Shown in pieces: positions 1 to 8,543 of a stretch of 64,000 nt of DNA. This DNA comes from Natronococcus roseus. Its GTDB lineage: Archaea; Halobacteriota; Halobacteria; Halobacteriales; Natrialbaceae. Positions within the stretch are counted from its first letter, which is position 1. Every line of letters starts with the position of its first letter. The stretch covers positions 62,001 to 126,000 of the forward strand of contig NZ_JBHLJR010000004.1 in the NCBI RefSeq assembly GCF_043677095.1, given 5' to 3'. The translations under genes were made by a program, and so were the position numbers. The notes below the pieces were generated by a model, which ran no database searches, was not told the origin of the DNA, and was given only the letters and a program-made list of their open reading frames with translations.

Positions 1-120
1 TCGAACGCCGACGCCCTGGCGGAGATCATCGCCGTCGGCGCGCTGGCGGGCGAACTCTCCTTGCTCGCGGCGCTGGCGTCGAACCACCTTGCGAGCGCCC
101 ACGAGGACCTCGGGCGGTAG
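1..120 (+). CDS. hmgA: 3-hydroxy-3-methylglutaryl-CoA reductase, C-terminal end (partial)
   Basis: Only the last 39 codons lie in the window, open at the left edge and ending in TAG at 118-120. The peptide carries the AGELSLLAALAS segment followed by a His that is typical of the C terminus of HMG-CoA reductases, where a conserved His lies near the CoA site. The enzyme makes mevalonate with NADPH for isoprenoid membrane lipids and is the statin target in haloarchaea. The assignment rests on this short tail, so it is good but not certain. Confidence 0.8.
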   Translation, partial: SNADALAEIIAVGALAGELSLLAALASNHLASAHEDLGR

Positions 121-260
121 CGCCAGGGGAATCGAACCCGTTTTCGCACCGCGTGAACCGTCTTTCGAGTCGCTTCGCTCGACTGAGAGCGTCCCTACTG
201 ACATGCGTGTTGGCATACCACTAAGAAAGCCGAGCGCGAAGGGTAGAAACGATCGATCGC

Positions 261-941
261 ATGTCTACAGATTCGCTGCGCGTAATCATCGTCGGCGGCG
301 GACGCGTCGGCTACCGCGCGGGCCGACTGCTCGACGGCTACGGCCACGAGGTCGTCGTCATCGAGCGGGATCCGTCCCGCTGTGCGGAGATCGACGAACA
401 CTTTCCGACCGTGATCGAGGCCGACGCGACGCTGCCGCCCGTGCTTCGAGAGGCCGACCCGGCGGCGAGCGAGACGATCGCCGCGCTGACGGAGGACGGC
501 GCGACGAACCTGGCGGTTTGCCTGGCGGCCCAGCGAATGAACGAGTCGATCTACACGATCCTGCGGACCGACACCGAGTCCAGACACGAGTACGGCGAAC
601 TGGTCGACAGCGTCGTCTACCCCGAGGCGGCCGGGGCGAGGCTCATCGCGAACGAGATCGTCGGCAACGCGCCCCGCGTCTTTAACGCGTTGACCGGGGA
701 CATCGAGATCGTTCGCGTAAAGGTTGGGGAGGACGCCCCGCTCGCCGGCGAGACCCTCGCCGACGCGCCCCTCCCCGAGGGCTGTCTCGTCATCACCGAC
801 GCGGACGCCAGCCACGTCGCCAGGCCCGACACGATCCTCGAGGCGAACCACCAGTACGTCGTCGCGGTCGATCCCGACGACCTGGACGAAGTGGCAATGC
901 TTCTCTCGGGGACGGTCAAAACGGTTGGAACCGGCCCCTGA
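261..941 (+). CDS. TrkA-type NAD-binding potassium transport regulator
   Basis: This is a 226-residue soluble protein with a Rossmann GGGRVG motif at residues 12-17 and an acidic residue ending strand 2 (VIERD), as in RCK/TrkA-N domains that bind NAD(H) or nucleotides. The last 80 residues or so form a TrkA-C domain (IEIVRVKVGEDAPLAGETL). Such proteins sit on the cytoplasmic face of TrkH-type K+ transporters and gate them. No TrkH gene lies next to it in the window. The ATG start is followed directly by the first beta strand, as expected for the family. Potassium import is central to the salt-in strategy of haloarchaea. Confidence 0.85.
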   Translation: MSTDSLRVIIVGGGRVGYRAGRLLDGYGHEVVVIERDPSRCAEIDEHFPTVIEADATLPPVLREADPAASETIAALTEDGATNLAVCLAAQRMNESIYTILRTDTESRHEYGELVDSVVYPEAAGARLIANEIVGNAPRVFNALTGDIEIVRVKVGEDAPLAGETLADAPLPEGCLVITDADASHVARPDTILEANHQYVVAVDPDDLDEVAMLLSGTVKTVGTGP

Positions 942-975
942 TCTGCGAGCCCCGCCGAAAACTCGTCTCACAACG

Positions 976-1332
976 CTACTGCGGCAGCGTCCGCGCGTCG
1001 GCCCGTGCTCGGACTGTCGCGACCGCGACGTACCCCCCGCCGACGGCGAGCAGCAGGTAGCCGCCGAGCACCCCGAACCCGCTCGAGGCGACGGCGACGA
1101 CGCCCAGTCCGATCCCGGCGACGCCGTAGGCGGCGGCGAAGTCCCGTCGGCCGTACGCGCCGTGGAGAACCGCGAGGGCGCCGAACGTCAGGGCGAACGC
1201 GCCGACCGCGAGTGTCGTGGTGTCGACGCCGAGCAGCGAGTCGCCGACGGCGGCGCCGTAGACCAGCGCCGCGATCGCGACCACCGTCCCGACGCCGATC
1301 GTCACTGCCTGCACGTCGACCGTCTCGTCCAT
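976..1332 (-). CDS. Small four-helix membrane protein, unknown function
   Basis: The 118-residue protein has about four hydrophobic segments (near residues 8-28, 38-58, 66-84 and 88-106) separated by very short loops, and a charged C terminus. I recognise no catalytic motif or named family. It is convergent with the TrkA gene upstream and is followed by the zinc-ribbon gene on the same strand about 70 bp away, so the two may be cotranscribed. Confidence 0.65.
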   Translation of the reverse strand: MDETVDVQAVTIGVGTVVAIAALVYGAAVGDSLLGVDTTTLAVGAFALTFGALAVLHGAYGRRDFAAAYGVAGIGLGVVAVASSGFGVLGGYLLLAVGGGYVAVATVRARADARTLPQ

Positions 1333-1405
1333 TGCCGTTTCGTACCGGCTGGGGGTGCAAAGAACTGCCGCTCGAGGGCCATGGCTGTGGAGCAGGGCGC
1401 CGCGC

Positions 1406-1930
1406 TCAAAGACGCCGGTACCGCCCTCGGCTCTCGCTGACCTCGCCGCGTCTGGTGAGTTTCTCGAGGGCGTCCTCGACGTAGCCGGCTGATACGCCCC
1501 GTTCGCCCGCGTAGTCGACGACCTCGTCCTCGGTCGGTCGCTCGAGGTCCTCGAGAGCCCGCTCGACGATTTCCTTCTTGCTGCCGCTGTTCGTCGAACC
1601 GCGGGGGTCGCGCTCGCCCGCCGCTTCGAGTTCGTCGGTGTCGAGCCCTGACGCCTCGAGGTACTCCTCGTCGTCGACGACGCCGTCTGCGACCTCCTGC
1701 TCGAGATCGGAAAAGGAATCCAGCTTCGCGAAGCTCTCGCCCTCGCCCTGGCGGTTCGCGAGCATCGACGCGCGGACGTCGCGAGCGTGGTCGGCGTCGT
1801 CTGTCTCGACGAACTTCTTGCGACGCTCGTAGGCCTTCCTGGAACCGCAGCGGGGGCACTGGGTCGTCTCGGAGCGCCCCTCGATCATCCAGAGGTGCGA
1901 ACAGTCGCTACAGCCGACGACGGCGTACAT
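1406..1930 (-). CDS. Zinc-ribbon / winged-helix protein (DUF5817-like)
   Basis: The start was placed at the ATG at 1930 rather than the in-frame ATG 11 codons upstream, because the protein then begins MYAVVGCSDC with the first zinc cysteines. Two CxxC knuckles (about residues 7-10 and 24-27) make a zinc ribbon. The middle is acidic and flexible, and the last 60 residues look like a helix-turn-helix (IVERALEDLERPTEDEVVDYA). This architecture is common in haloarchaeal DUF5817 proteins. A nucleic-acid-binding role is plausible but not shown. Confidence 0.75.
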   Translation of the reverse strand: MYAVVGCSDCSHLWMIEGRSETTQCPRCGSRKAYERRKKFVETDDADHARDVRASMLANRQGEGESFAKLDSFSDLEQEVADGVVDDEEYLEASGLDTDELEAAGERDPRGSTNSGSKKEIVERALEDLERPTEDEVVDYAGERGVSAGYVEDALEKLTRRGEVSESRGRYRRL

Positions 1931-2034
1931 GCTAGCTCGAGATGGGGTGGCCCCGTAGTTCAAGCTTCGGCACGCGCGGTGAAAGTGATCCTGAGGCGTA
2001 CTACTATTAGCTCCGCCCTCGCCTCTCGAGACGT

Positions 2035-2373
2035 ATGGAACGCGTGTCCCTTTCCGACAGCGAGACCTCGGAGGCCGCCGACGGGGTCCACCTCGCGATC
2101 ATGGCCGGCGCCGAGGAGATGAACGTCCAGCACTTCGAGATCGAGCCCGGCGCGACCGTCGAGGAGCACAGCCATCCCCACGAACAGACGGGGTTCATCT
2201 ACGAGGGCGAACTGACCTTCCACAGCGACGGGGAGGAGATCGTCTGCGGCCCGGGCGACTCCTACGCGATCCCCGGCGACCAGCCCCACGCCGCCGAGAA
2301 TCGCAGTGACGAGACGGTCCGCGGCGTCGACATCTTCAGCCCGCCCCGCGAGAACCCGACCTGGCAGGAGTAG
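2035..2373 (+). CDS. Small cupin-domain protein
   Basis: The 112-residue single-domain cupin has the metal-binding motif EEHSHPHEQTGFIYEGE at about residues 40-56 (two or three His and one Glu) and the second motif PGDQPHAAEN with another His near residue 87. These residues normally hold Mn, Fe or Zn. The substrate cannot be told from sequence. It stands alone, divergent from the DUF5817-like gene. Confidence 0.85.
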   Translation: MERVSLSDSETSEAADGVHLAIMAGAEEMNVQHFEIEPGATVEEHSHPHEQTGFIYEGELTFHSDGEEIVCGPGDSYAIPGDQPHAAENRSDETVRGVDIFSPPRENPTWQE

Positions 2374-2490
2374 CGAAGACACGGCCGATCAGCTCGTTCT
2401 CCGACGATACCGCTCGACAGCGGTGACACCAGTTTCACTCGAGGCTCGAGGAGCAGCTCTCAGTCGGCCTGCGCTATAATAACTAAGGCG

Positions 2491-2514
2491 ATAAAATTAT
2501 TAGGAAATACTAAT
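2491..2514 (+). promoter_or_regulatory. TATA box with adjacent inverted repeat, promoter of the DoxX gene
   Basis: An AT-rich TATA-like element (ATAAAATTAT, 2491-2500) lies 28-37 nt before the ATG at 2528, which fits a leaderless haloarchaeal transcript. It overlaps and is followed by the inverted repeat ATTAG-6 nt-CTAAT (2499-2514), a possible operator that would block TBP or RNA polymerase. The regulator is unknown. Confidence 0.45.
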
Positions 2515-2527
2515 TTTTAGGTACTGA

Positions 2528-3652
2528 ATGCTAAATATGCGAAACACCGAGACCGAATCGACTGCCGACGATCGAGCGGGACCGTGGATCGCGTTCGCGC
2601 GCGTCTTCGCCGGGTTCCTCCTGCTGTACGAACTGACGCTCGGCGGCTGGTGGAAGCTCGGCTGGTTCACCACCGGGCCGAACCCGGAGTGGATCGGCGC
2701 CGACGCTGGCGCGGAGGTGTACGGGGTTTCCGAACGGGCGATCGAGGAGGGAACGTTCGGCTGGTTCGCGGCGCTGCTCGAGGCCGTCGTCCTCCCGGCT
2801 CCCGAGCTCTGGACCGTCCTCGCGCTGGCGGCCCAGATCGCCACCGCCGTCGGCCTGATCCTCGGGCTCTGGACGCGACCCGCTGCACTGCTTGGCATCG
2901 TCTACTTCCTGCCGGTGTTTCACCTCGGCATGATCCGGACCTCGCCGCTGTTTACCGTCCCGATCGCGTTCGCGTTCGTCGCGAACGCCGGTCGCTACCG
3001 CGGCCTCGACGCTGTACTCTGGAATCGCTCCGACGCGCTCGGACGGCTGACTCGAACCCTCAACGCACCGCTGCCGATCCGACGGGCCTGGTACCCGCCG
3101 CTGGCCGCGGCGGTCGCCGTCGTCGGCGCGTACTACCTGCTCTCGATTCCCGAAACCGTCGGGACCCGCGTCCACCTCACGAGTCTCGAGCTGACCGTCT
3201 TCGCCGGACTCGTCGCCGGCGGCCTCTCGTACGTCTATCTGGGGGCGACCCCGACGGCGGTCGCGGCCGACGCGCTCCGGATCTTCGTCGGCTACCGGTT
3301 CCTCCAGGAGATCGTCGTCCGGTCCGAGCCGGGCGCGAACGCCCTCCCGGGCTGGGCGAGCGCCGACGCTCAGGCCGAGGTGTTCGCCGAGATCGCCGCA
3401 TCGCACGTCGCCCCGGTGAGCGCGTTCATCGAACTGGCGGTGCTGCCAGCGATGAGCGCGTGGTTCCTCGTGTTCGCCGCGGTTCAGACCCCGATCGGAA
3501 TCGATCCCGAGGCCGGCTACGGTGAGGTCGCCGGCCCGGTCGCGCTGGTGATGTTCGCCTTCGGACTCCTCGCGCTCGCGTTCGTTTCTCGGCCGTCCGC
3601 GGCGTTCGCGTCGAACGCGTCCGCGACGGACCGCGTTCCGAGCGACGACTGA
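2528..3652 (+). CDS. DoxX family membrane protein
   Basis: The 374-residue protein begins with a DoxX-like region: a first membrane helix after AFARVFAGFLLLYELTLGG, a periplasm-facing W/G-rich loop (WWKLGWFTTGPNPEW), then three further helices with AAQIATAVGLILGLWTRPAALLG. The second half has about five more helices, so it is about twice the length of a minimal DoxX. DoxX proteins are linked to redox and quinone functions, for example thiosulfate:quinone oxidoreductase subunits, but this one has no catalytic partner nearby. ATG at 2528 fits the TATA box; ATG at 2537 is an alternative. Confidence 0.75.
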   Translation: MLNMRNTETESTADDRAGPWIAFARVFAGFLLLYELTLGGWWKLGWFTTGPNPEWIGADAGAEVYGVSERAIEEGTFGWFAALLEAVVLPAPELWTVLALAAQIATAVGLILGLWTRPAALLGIVYFLPVFHLGMIRTSPLFTVPIAFAFVANAGRYRGLDAVLWNRSDALGRLTRTLNAPLPIRRAWYPPLAAAVAVVGAYYLLSIPETVGTRVHLTSLELTVFAGLVAGGLSYVYLGATPTAVAADALRIFVGYRFLQEIVVRSEPGANALPGWASADAQAEVFAEIAASHVAPVSAFIELAVLPAMSAWFLVFAAVQTPIGIDPEAGYGEVAGPVALVMFAFGLLALAFVSRPSAAFASNASATDRVPSDD

Positions 3653-3722
3653 CGAGTGTCCTTCTTGTTCTTCAACGGGCGAATACCACGGAGTTATACC
3701 CGCCTCGGCGAAAGGGACACCG

Positions 3723-5102
3723 ATGGGAACGGAGACGCGATCGTCGGATCGCTGGGGAATCGGACGCGTGACCGGCTATCTCGAGCGGCTGGGGCCGACC
3801 TGGCTCGCGGGCGCGATCGCCGCGGGGCCGGCGACGATGGTCAGCCTGCTCGTCGCGGGCGCGAGCTTCGGCTACACCCTGTTGTGGGTGGTCGTCCTCT
3901 CGGCGATCCTGGGAACGTTCGGCCAGTACCTCGCGATGCGGCTCGGCCTGCTCACCGAGGCGGGAATCGTCGCCGTCGTCGAGGACCGCCTCGGCTCGTT
4001 CTGGGCGTGGGTGCTCGTGATCGACGTCGTGCTCGCGGCGGGGCTCGCACAGCTGGTGATCATGAAGACGCTGGCCGACGTCAGCGCGACGATCGTCGGC
4101 TCGGCGGGAATCGCCGCGCTGGCCGACCCGCGACTGTGGGGCGTGACGTGGGCGGTGATTCTCGCGCTTGGACTCGCAGGTGGCGGTTACAGGGTCGCGG
4201 AACTCGGCGCGAAGCTGCTCGTCTCGCTCGTGGTGCTCGCGTTCGTCGCCTCGGCGTTCGTCGTCCCGATCGATCCGGCCGAGGCCGCGACCGGACTGGT
4301 TCCCTCGATGCCGGCCGGCGTCGGCGGGGCGGTCGTCGCCGCGGGCGTCCTCGGCGGTGCGGTCCACATCACGCTGCTGACGATGCAGAGCTACACGATG
4401 CGCGCCCGCGGCTGGACCGAGGGCGATCGCGGGATCGCGCGCTTCGACGTCGTCAGCTCGATGCTCGTCGCCTTCGGAATCTTCAGCCTCGCGGTCTTTC
4501 TGGTCGCAGCGAGCGTGCTGCCGGGAGTCGTCGACCCCGCGACCCTCGACGAGATCCAGGCCGCGCAGGCGCTCGGCCCGGTTGCGGGCGAGTACGCGAC
4601 CTGGCTGTTCCTGCTGGGACTGTGGGGTGCCGCGGTTTCGACGCTCGGGGGCAACACGATCGTGCCGCCGTACCTGCTGGCCGACAAGCTCGGCTGGGAA
4701 CAGTCCGTCGAGGACCCGCGCTACCGGACCGCGCTCGTCGTCGTCGCGCTCGCCTCAGCGATCGGTGCCTTCCTCGAGGGGGCCTTCTTCGAACTGCTCG
4801 TACTCGTCCTCGCCTTCGGCCTCGTCGGGACCCCCTTCGCGCTCGCGGTGATCCTCGTTCTGCTGAACGACGCCGACGTCGTCGGCGAGACCAACTCCGT
4901 CCTCGAGAACGTCGGCGGACTCGCCCTGTTCGCGGTCGCGGTCGTACTGGCGGGCGAGTTCGTCCTCGAGGAGCTGCCGGCGGCGTCGGCGGGCGATCCG
5001 ACCGCGCTGTTCGTCGTCGCCTTCGCCGTGGCGATGACGCTGGCGATCGTCGGGATCCTCTGGACTGCGGTTCGGGATCGACTTCGCGCCCGTTCGGGGT
5101 AG
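3723..5102 (+). CDS. NRAMP-like divalent metal transporter with divergent signature
   Basis: The 459-residue protein has about eleven hydrophobic helices and the NRAMP layout, starting LERLGPTWLAGAIAAGP. In classical NRAMP proteins helix 1 carries DPGN, which binds Mn2+ or Fe2+, and helix 6 carries an MPH motif. Here the corresponding segments read GPAT (residues 35-38) and AVH (213-215), so the metal-coordinating Asp and Met are missing. It probably belongs to an NRAMP-related branch with altered substrate, perhaps another cation or a non-metal solute. It is transcribed alone about 70 bp after the DoxX gene. Confidence 0.75.
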   Translation: MGTETRSSDRWGIGRVTGYLERLGPTWLAGAIAAGPATMVSLLVAGASFGYTLLWVVVLSAILGTFGQYLAMRLGLLTEAGIVAVVEDRLGSFWAWVLVIDVVLAAGLAQLVIMKTLADVSATIVGSAGIAALADPRLWGVTWAVILALGLAGGGYRVAELGAKLLVSLVVLAFVASAFVVPIDPAEAATGLVPSMPAGVGGAVVAAGVLGGAVHITLLTMQSYTMRARGWTEGDRGIARFDVVSSMLVAFGIFSLAVFLVAASVLPGVVDPATLDEIQAAQALGPVAGEYATWLFLLGLWGAAVSTLGGNTIVPPYLLADKLGWEQSVEDPRYRTALVVVALASAIGAFLEGAFFELLVLVLAFGLVGTPFALAVILVLLNDADVVGETNSVLENVGGLALFAVAVVLAGEFVLEELPAASAGDPTALFVVAFAVAMTLAIVGILWTAVRDRLRARSG

Positions 5103-5120
5103 CGACGGGTCAGATCGCAG

Positions 5121-5549
5121 CTACAGCACCTTTCGCATCTTCACGTGGGGAATGCCGGCCTCCTCGAACGGCTCGCCGTATCGGTCGTACTCCAGCTCCG
5201 CGTAGAAGTCGGCCGCGTGCGTCTGGGAGTGGAGTTTCAGCTCGTCGAACCCGCCCGCTCGAGCCCGCTCCTCGAGGACGGCCATCAGCTTCCGGCCGAT
5301 CCCCTCACCCCGTCGCGGTTCGATGACGGCCACCCGCTCGACCTTGCCGACGCCGGCCTCGAGTTCCCGGAGCCGTGCGGCGCCGACGGGATCGCTCCCG
5401 TCGTAGGCGACGACGTGGACGGCGTCGGCGTCGTGTTCGTCGTACTCGAGGTCCTCGTCGACGCCCTGCTCCTCGACGAACACCGCGTGGCGAACGGCGA
5501 GGGCGTCCTCGCGATCGGCGTCCGAGTCGACGACGCGCGTCTTGATCAT
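5121..5549 (-). CDS. GNAT family N-acetyltransferase (ElaA-like)
   Basis: This 142-residue protein is a single GNAT domain. It begins ALAVRHAVFVEEQGVDEDLEYDE, the segment typical of ElaA-type acetyltransferases, followed by VERVAVIEPRRGEGIGRKLM, which holds the acetyl-CoA pyrophosphate loop (R-x-x-G-x-G). The substrate is unknown. It converges with the NRAMP-like gene, leaving only 18 bp between their stop codons. Confidence 0.85.
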   Translation of the reverse strand: MIKTRVVDSDADREDALAVRHAVFVEEQGVDEDLEYDEHDADAVHVVAYDGSDPVGAARLRELEAGVGKVERVAVIEPRRGEGIGRKLMAVLEERARAGGFDELKLHSQTHAADFYAELEYDRYGEPFEEAGIPHVKMRKVL

Positions 5550-5606
5550 GGCGGGCGGATACGGCGACGCGACTCGAGAGCGTTACGGTCCGCTCGGACG
5601 TCGAGG

Positions 5607-6677
5607 CTACAGATGCCCCAGCTCCGCGAGCGCCTCGTCGAGCGTGACGATCGCCAGATCGTTCTCGAGGGCGGCTTCGATGGTGTACTCGAGGCGGTCC
5701 TCGGTGAACGTTTCGAACTGGGAGTGGGCGCCGACGATCGAGAGAACCCGCTCGTCCGCAGCGGTTTGCACGAACTCGTCGATGTCGTCCTCGCTCGTCT
5801 TGTCGGTCTCGATGTACATCCGTTGCATCGTCGTCGGGTCGAGGCCGTCGATCTCGTTGTGGCCGCCGCCGTATCGATGGTTCGCGACGGCGTCGTACTG
5901 ATCGCGGACGATTTCCTCGACGACGCCGTGGTAGCGGTCGTACGTATAGACGAACCCGGTGACGTCGATCCCCCACTCGGCGAGTCGGTCGTCGGTCCGA
6001 TCGAGGATATCCTGTATGAACTCCTCCGGATGTCTAAGATAGCCGTCGGCGCTGACCGTTTCGGTCAGCGGCTCCTCGAGATCGACGTACGCATCGGTCG
6101 AATCGGTGCCGCCGCCGCCGGCGACCGACGTCGTGCTGTAGGCGCCGTCGTCGTCGAACGCGACGAGTGGATCCGATTCGAACTCGCCGTGTCGACCCCA
6201 CTCGACGGAGACCCGGTCGTCGCCCTCGTCTGCAGTTCCGGTTAGGGGAGTGTGTCCCAGCGCCCGGTGTTCGTAAGTGTGGGACATGACGGTCCACCCC
6301 GCCTCGTAGATCTCGACCAGCTGATCCGGTTCGAGGTACGCGTCAGAATCCTGTTCCATCAGCCCGGGACAGACGGCGAGACAGCCCGGAACGTCGTACT
6401 CCTGGTGAACCTGGTAAGTGAGCGTGTAGTCCTCGATCGGGCTGTCGTCGTAGGTGAAAACGAGCATCCCTTCGCTGTCCTCGAGGCGTTCCTCGAGGTC
6501 GTCCGCCCGTTTATCGTCCGCGGACTCGTCGTTCGACCCCTCGCTTCCGCTCGACTCGTTCCGGCCGTCGCCGCTGTCACTGTCCTCGCCCGTCTCCCGC
6601 TGCGAGACCCCGTACGCGGTGGCGGCGCCGCCGGCCGCGGTGACCCCGACGACCGCCAGCAGGTTCCGGCGGCGCAT
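5607..6677 (-). CDS. Exported polysaccharide deacetylase-like protein, copy 1
   Basis: The 356-residue protein starts with an Arg-rich Tat-like signal (MRRRNLLAVVGVTAAGG) and an acidic S/E/D linker, then a NodB-type catalytic core: TYDDSP (metal Asp pair, about residue 75) and SHTYEHRALG, which supplies the H-x3-H metal His pair. A region between the two canonical halves (about residues 160-225) looks like an inserted small beta domain. NodB enzymes remove acetyl groups from N-acetylated surface or extracellular sugars. It is paralogous to the next gene. Start codon abuts the stop of a 53-codon leader ORF. Confidence 0.85.
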   Translation of the reverse strand: MRRRNLLAVVGVTAAGGAATAYGVSQRETGEDSDSGDGRNESSGSEGSNDESADDKRADDLEERLEDSEGMLVFTYDDSPIEDYTLTYQVHQEYDVPGCLAVCPGLMEQDSDAYLEPDQLVEIYEAGWTVMSHTYEHRALGHTPLTGTADEGDDRVSVEWGRHGEFESDPLVAFDDDGAYSTTSVAGGGGTDSTDAYVDLEEPLTETVSADGYLRHPEEFIQDILDRTDDRLAEWGIDVTGFVYTYDRYHGVVEEIVRDQYDAVANHRYGGGHNEIDGLDPTTMQRMYIETDKTSEDDIDEFVQTAADERVLSIVGAHSQFETFTEDRLEYTIEAALENDLAIVTLDEALAELGHL

Positions 6678-6839
6678 CTACGCCCCACCTCGAGTCGACC
6701 ACCGATTCGAGGCGGCTTCGGTCCTGGTACCCGTTGGTCGCCCGTTCGTGCTGTCCTCGGTTCGCTCGAGTCGGTCGATCCTGACCGAGCGGTAGCGCTC
6801 CCCCCTCGAGATCCGACTGCATACCCTCTCGAGTGTCAT
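6678..6839 (-). other. 53-codon leader ORF before deacetylase copy 1
   Basis: An ORF of 53 codons starts at ATG 6839-6837 and ends TAG immediately before the deacetylase ATG (TAGATG). Its protein would begin MTLERVCSRISRGERYRSV. The same position before deacetylase copy 2 holds an ORF of exactly the same length with about half of its residues identical. An AT-rich box (GATTATAA on the minus strand) lies about 40 nt upstream of its ATG, so the transcript probably begins close to it. Substitutions between the copies are not concentrated at third positions, so a structured leader is as likely as a protein. Confidence 0.4.
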
Positions 6840-6971
6840 ATCCTTGTTCGAACACTTTTACCTGCGCTACGTTATAATCCTCACCATCTCTCTCGTAGCG
6901 TCCGCCGAAACCGAGAGAACTGACGTTGATCCCTCGACACGGCCGAGCCAAACTGACAACCGAAATCGGTG

Positions 6972-8072
6972 TTAACGGAGTTCGAGTTCGTCGAGCGCTT
7001 CCTCCATCGTGACGATCGCGAGGTCGTGTTCGAGAGCGGTCTCGATCGTGTACCGAAGTCGCTCCTCGGTGATCGTCTCGAACTGTGAGTGGCCGCCGAC
7101 GATCGAGAGCACGTCGTCCTCGGCGGCGGTCTGCATGAACTCCTCGATCTCCTCCTCGGTTGCCCGATCGGTTTCGATGTACATCCGTTGCATCGTCGTC
7201 GGATCGAGGCCGTCGATCTCGTTGTGGCCGCCGCCGAAGCGGTGGTTCGCGACGGCCTCGTAGTGGTCCCGAACGAGATCCTCGATGAGCCCGTGGTATC
7301 GCGTGTACGTGTAGACGAACCCGAGCACCGTGAGCCCCCACTCCTCGAGCTGTGCGTCCGTCTCGTCGAGGATGTTCTGCATGAACTCCTCCGGATACCT
7401 GACGTGGCCCGAGGCGTCGATCGTCTCCTCGAGCGGTTCGGCGAGTTCGACGTACTCCCCGGTGGAGTCGCTCCCACCGCCGGCGACGGTCGCGGTCGTT
7501 CTGTTCTCGTCGTCGAAGATCACCAGCGGATCCTCCTCGATGTCCGCGTGGCGGTTCGCTTCGACGTAGATGCGGTCGTCCCCCTCCAGAGCCGTCTCGG
7601 TCAGCTGGATCTTACCGAGCGCACGGTGGTAGTAGGTGTGTGACATTACCCCCCAACCGTCGTCGTGCATCTCGCGAAGCTGGTCCGGAGAGAGGTACTC
7701 GTCGCCACCGCCGTCCTCCATCCAGCCGGGACAGGCCGCGACGCAGCCGGGAACGTCGTACTCCTGGTGGACCTGGTAGGTGAGCGTGTAGTCCTCGATC
7801 GGGCTGTCGTCGTAGGTGAAGACGAGCATCCCCTCGCTGCCCTCGAGGCGTTCCTCGAGGTCGTCCGCCTGCTCGTCGTCGGCTTCCTCGTCTGCCGACT
7901 CGTCGCTCGACCCCTCGCTTCCCGACTCGTCGTCCCCGTTTCCGTCCGACTCGTTTTCATCGTCGCCGGTCCCGCCGTTCTCGTCGGAGTCGCGCTGAGA
8001 AACCCCGTACGCGGTAGCGGCGCCGCCGGCCGCAGTGACCCCAACGACCGCCAGCAAGTTCCGCCGACGCAT
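6972..8072 (-). CDS. Exported polysaccharide deacetylase-like protein, copy 2
   Basis: A 366-residue paralogue of the downstream gene with the same order: MRRRNLLAVVG signal, a longer acidic linker (about residues 28-75), TYDDSP with the metal Asp pair, and SHTYYHRALG with the two metal His. The terminal part (YHGLIEDLVRDHYEAV onward) is nearly identical to copy 1. The pair and its leader arose by duplication of a unit of about 1.4 kb. A Tat-exported, cell-surface polysaccharide-modifying role is inferred. Confidence 0.85.
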   Translation of the reverse strand: MRRRNLLAVVGVTAAGGAATAYGVSQRDSDENGGTGDDENESDGNGDDESGSEGSSDESADEEADDEQADDLEERLEGSEGMLVFTYDDSPIEDYTLTYQVHQEYDVPGCVAACPGWMEDGGGDEYLSPDQLREMHDDGWGVMSHTYYHRALGKIQLTETALEGDDRIYVEANRHADIEEDPLVIFDDENRTTATVAGGGSDSTGEYVELAEPLEETIDASGHVRYPEEFMQNILDETDAQLEEWGLTVLGFVYTYTRYHGLIEDLVRDHYEAVANHRFGGGHNEIDGLDPTTMQRMYIETDRATEEEIEEFMQTAAEDDVLSIVGGHSQFETITEERLRYTIETALEHDLAIVTMEEALDELELR

Positions 8073-8234
8073 CTACGGCTCACCTCGAGCCGGCAGCCGG
8101 CTCGGAGATCCCCCGACTCCGGTGCCCGTTCGTCGCTCGGACGCGCTGTCCACGGTTCGCTCGGCCTCGCTGGTGCCGACCGATCGGTGGCCTTCCCCCA
8201 TCGAGATCCGACTGTGTGCTCCCTCGAGTACCAT
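8073..8234 (-). other. 53-codon leader ORF before deacetylase copy 2
   Basis: The ORF runs from ATG at 8234-8232 to TAG at 8075-8073, directly touching the deacetylase start (TAGATG). Its product would begin MVLEGAHSRISMGEGHRSV. It aligns without any gap to the ORF before copy 1. Conserved positions include SRIS-x-GE-xx-RSV, ERT-x-DS and TGT. An upstream AT-rich box (GATTATGA on the minus strand) matches the one in copy 1. Confidence 0.4.
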
Positions 8235-8543
8235 GTCTTCGTTCCGACGTCTCTTCGGCACTACTTCATAATCTTCTCTATATCCCTCGTAATACTCGAC
8301 GAAACTGATAGATATGAGGTCGATCTTCGGAGTGGTAGAACGTATCTACCCAGTTAATATGGTTTCTGTAAGGAATATCTCGTCCTGAATTTTGAAATTC
8401 GTCCCTATGCCGTCTCTAAAACGGAACCGCGTACCCCGGCGATTCGGCCGTGGGGAGGCTATCCCCTACCTAAACTGCTTGTCGAGCACCGTCAGACCAA
8501 AAAAGCAGACCAAAACGCTGTCTACGACAGCTCCTCGATATCA
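8235..8543. other. Spacer between the deacetylase promoter and icd, no gene seen
   Basis: About 310 bp with lower GC than its surroundings. The left part is the promoter region of deacetylase copy 2. I see no convincing ORF, tRNA or repeat in the rest before the hairpins that follow icd. Confidence 0.5.

Noticed and set aside
121..140. Sequence resembling the T arm of a tRNA on the minus strand, just after hmgA
   Set aside because: GGTTCGATTCC is present with a partial stem, but the stem has a mismatch and no matching acceptor or D and anticodon arms were found within tRNA distance. It could be an att-site relic, but the evidence is too weak.
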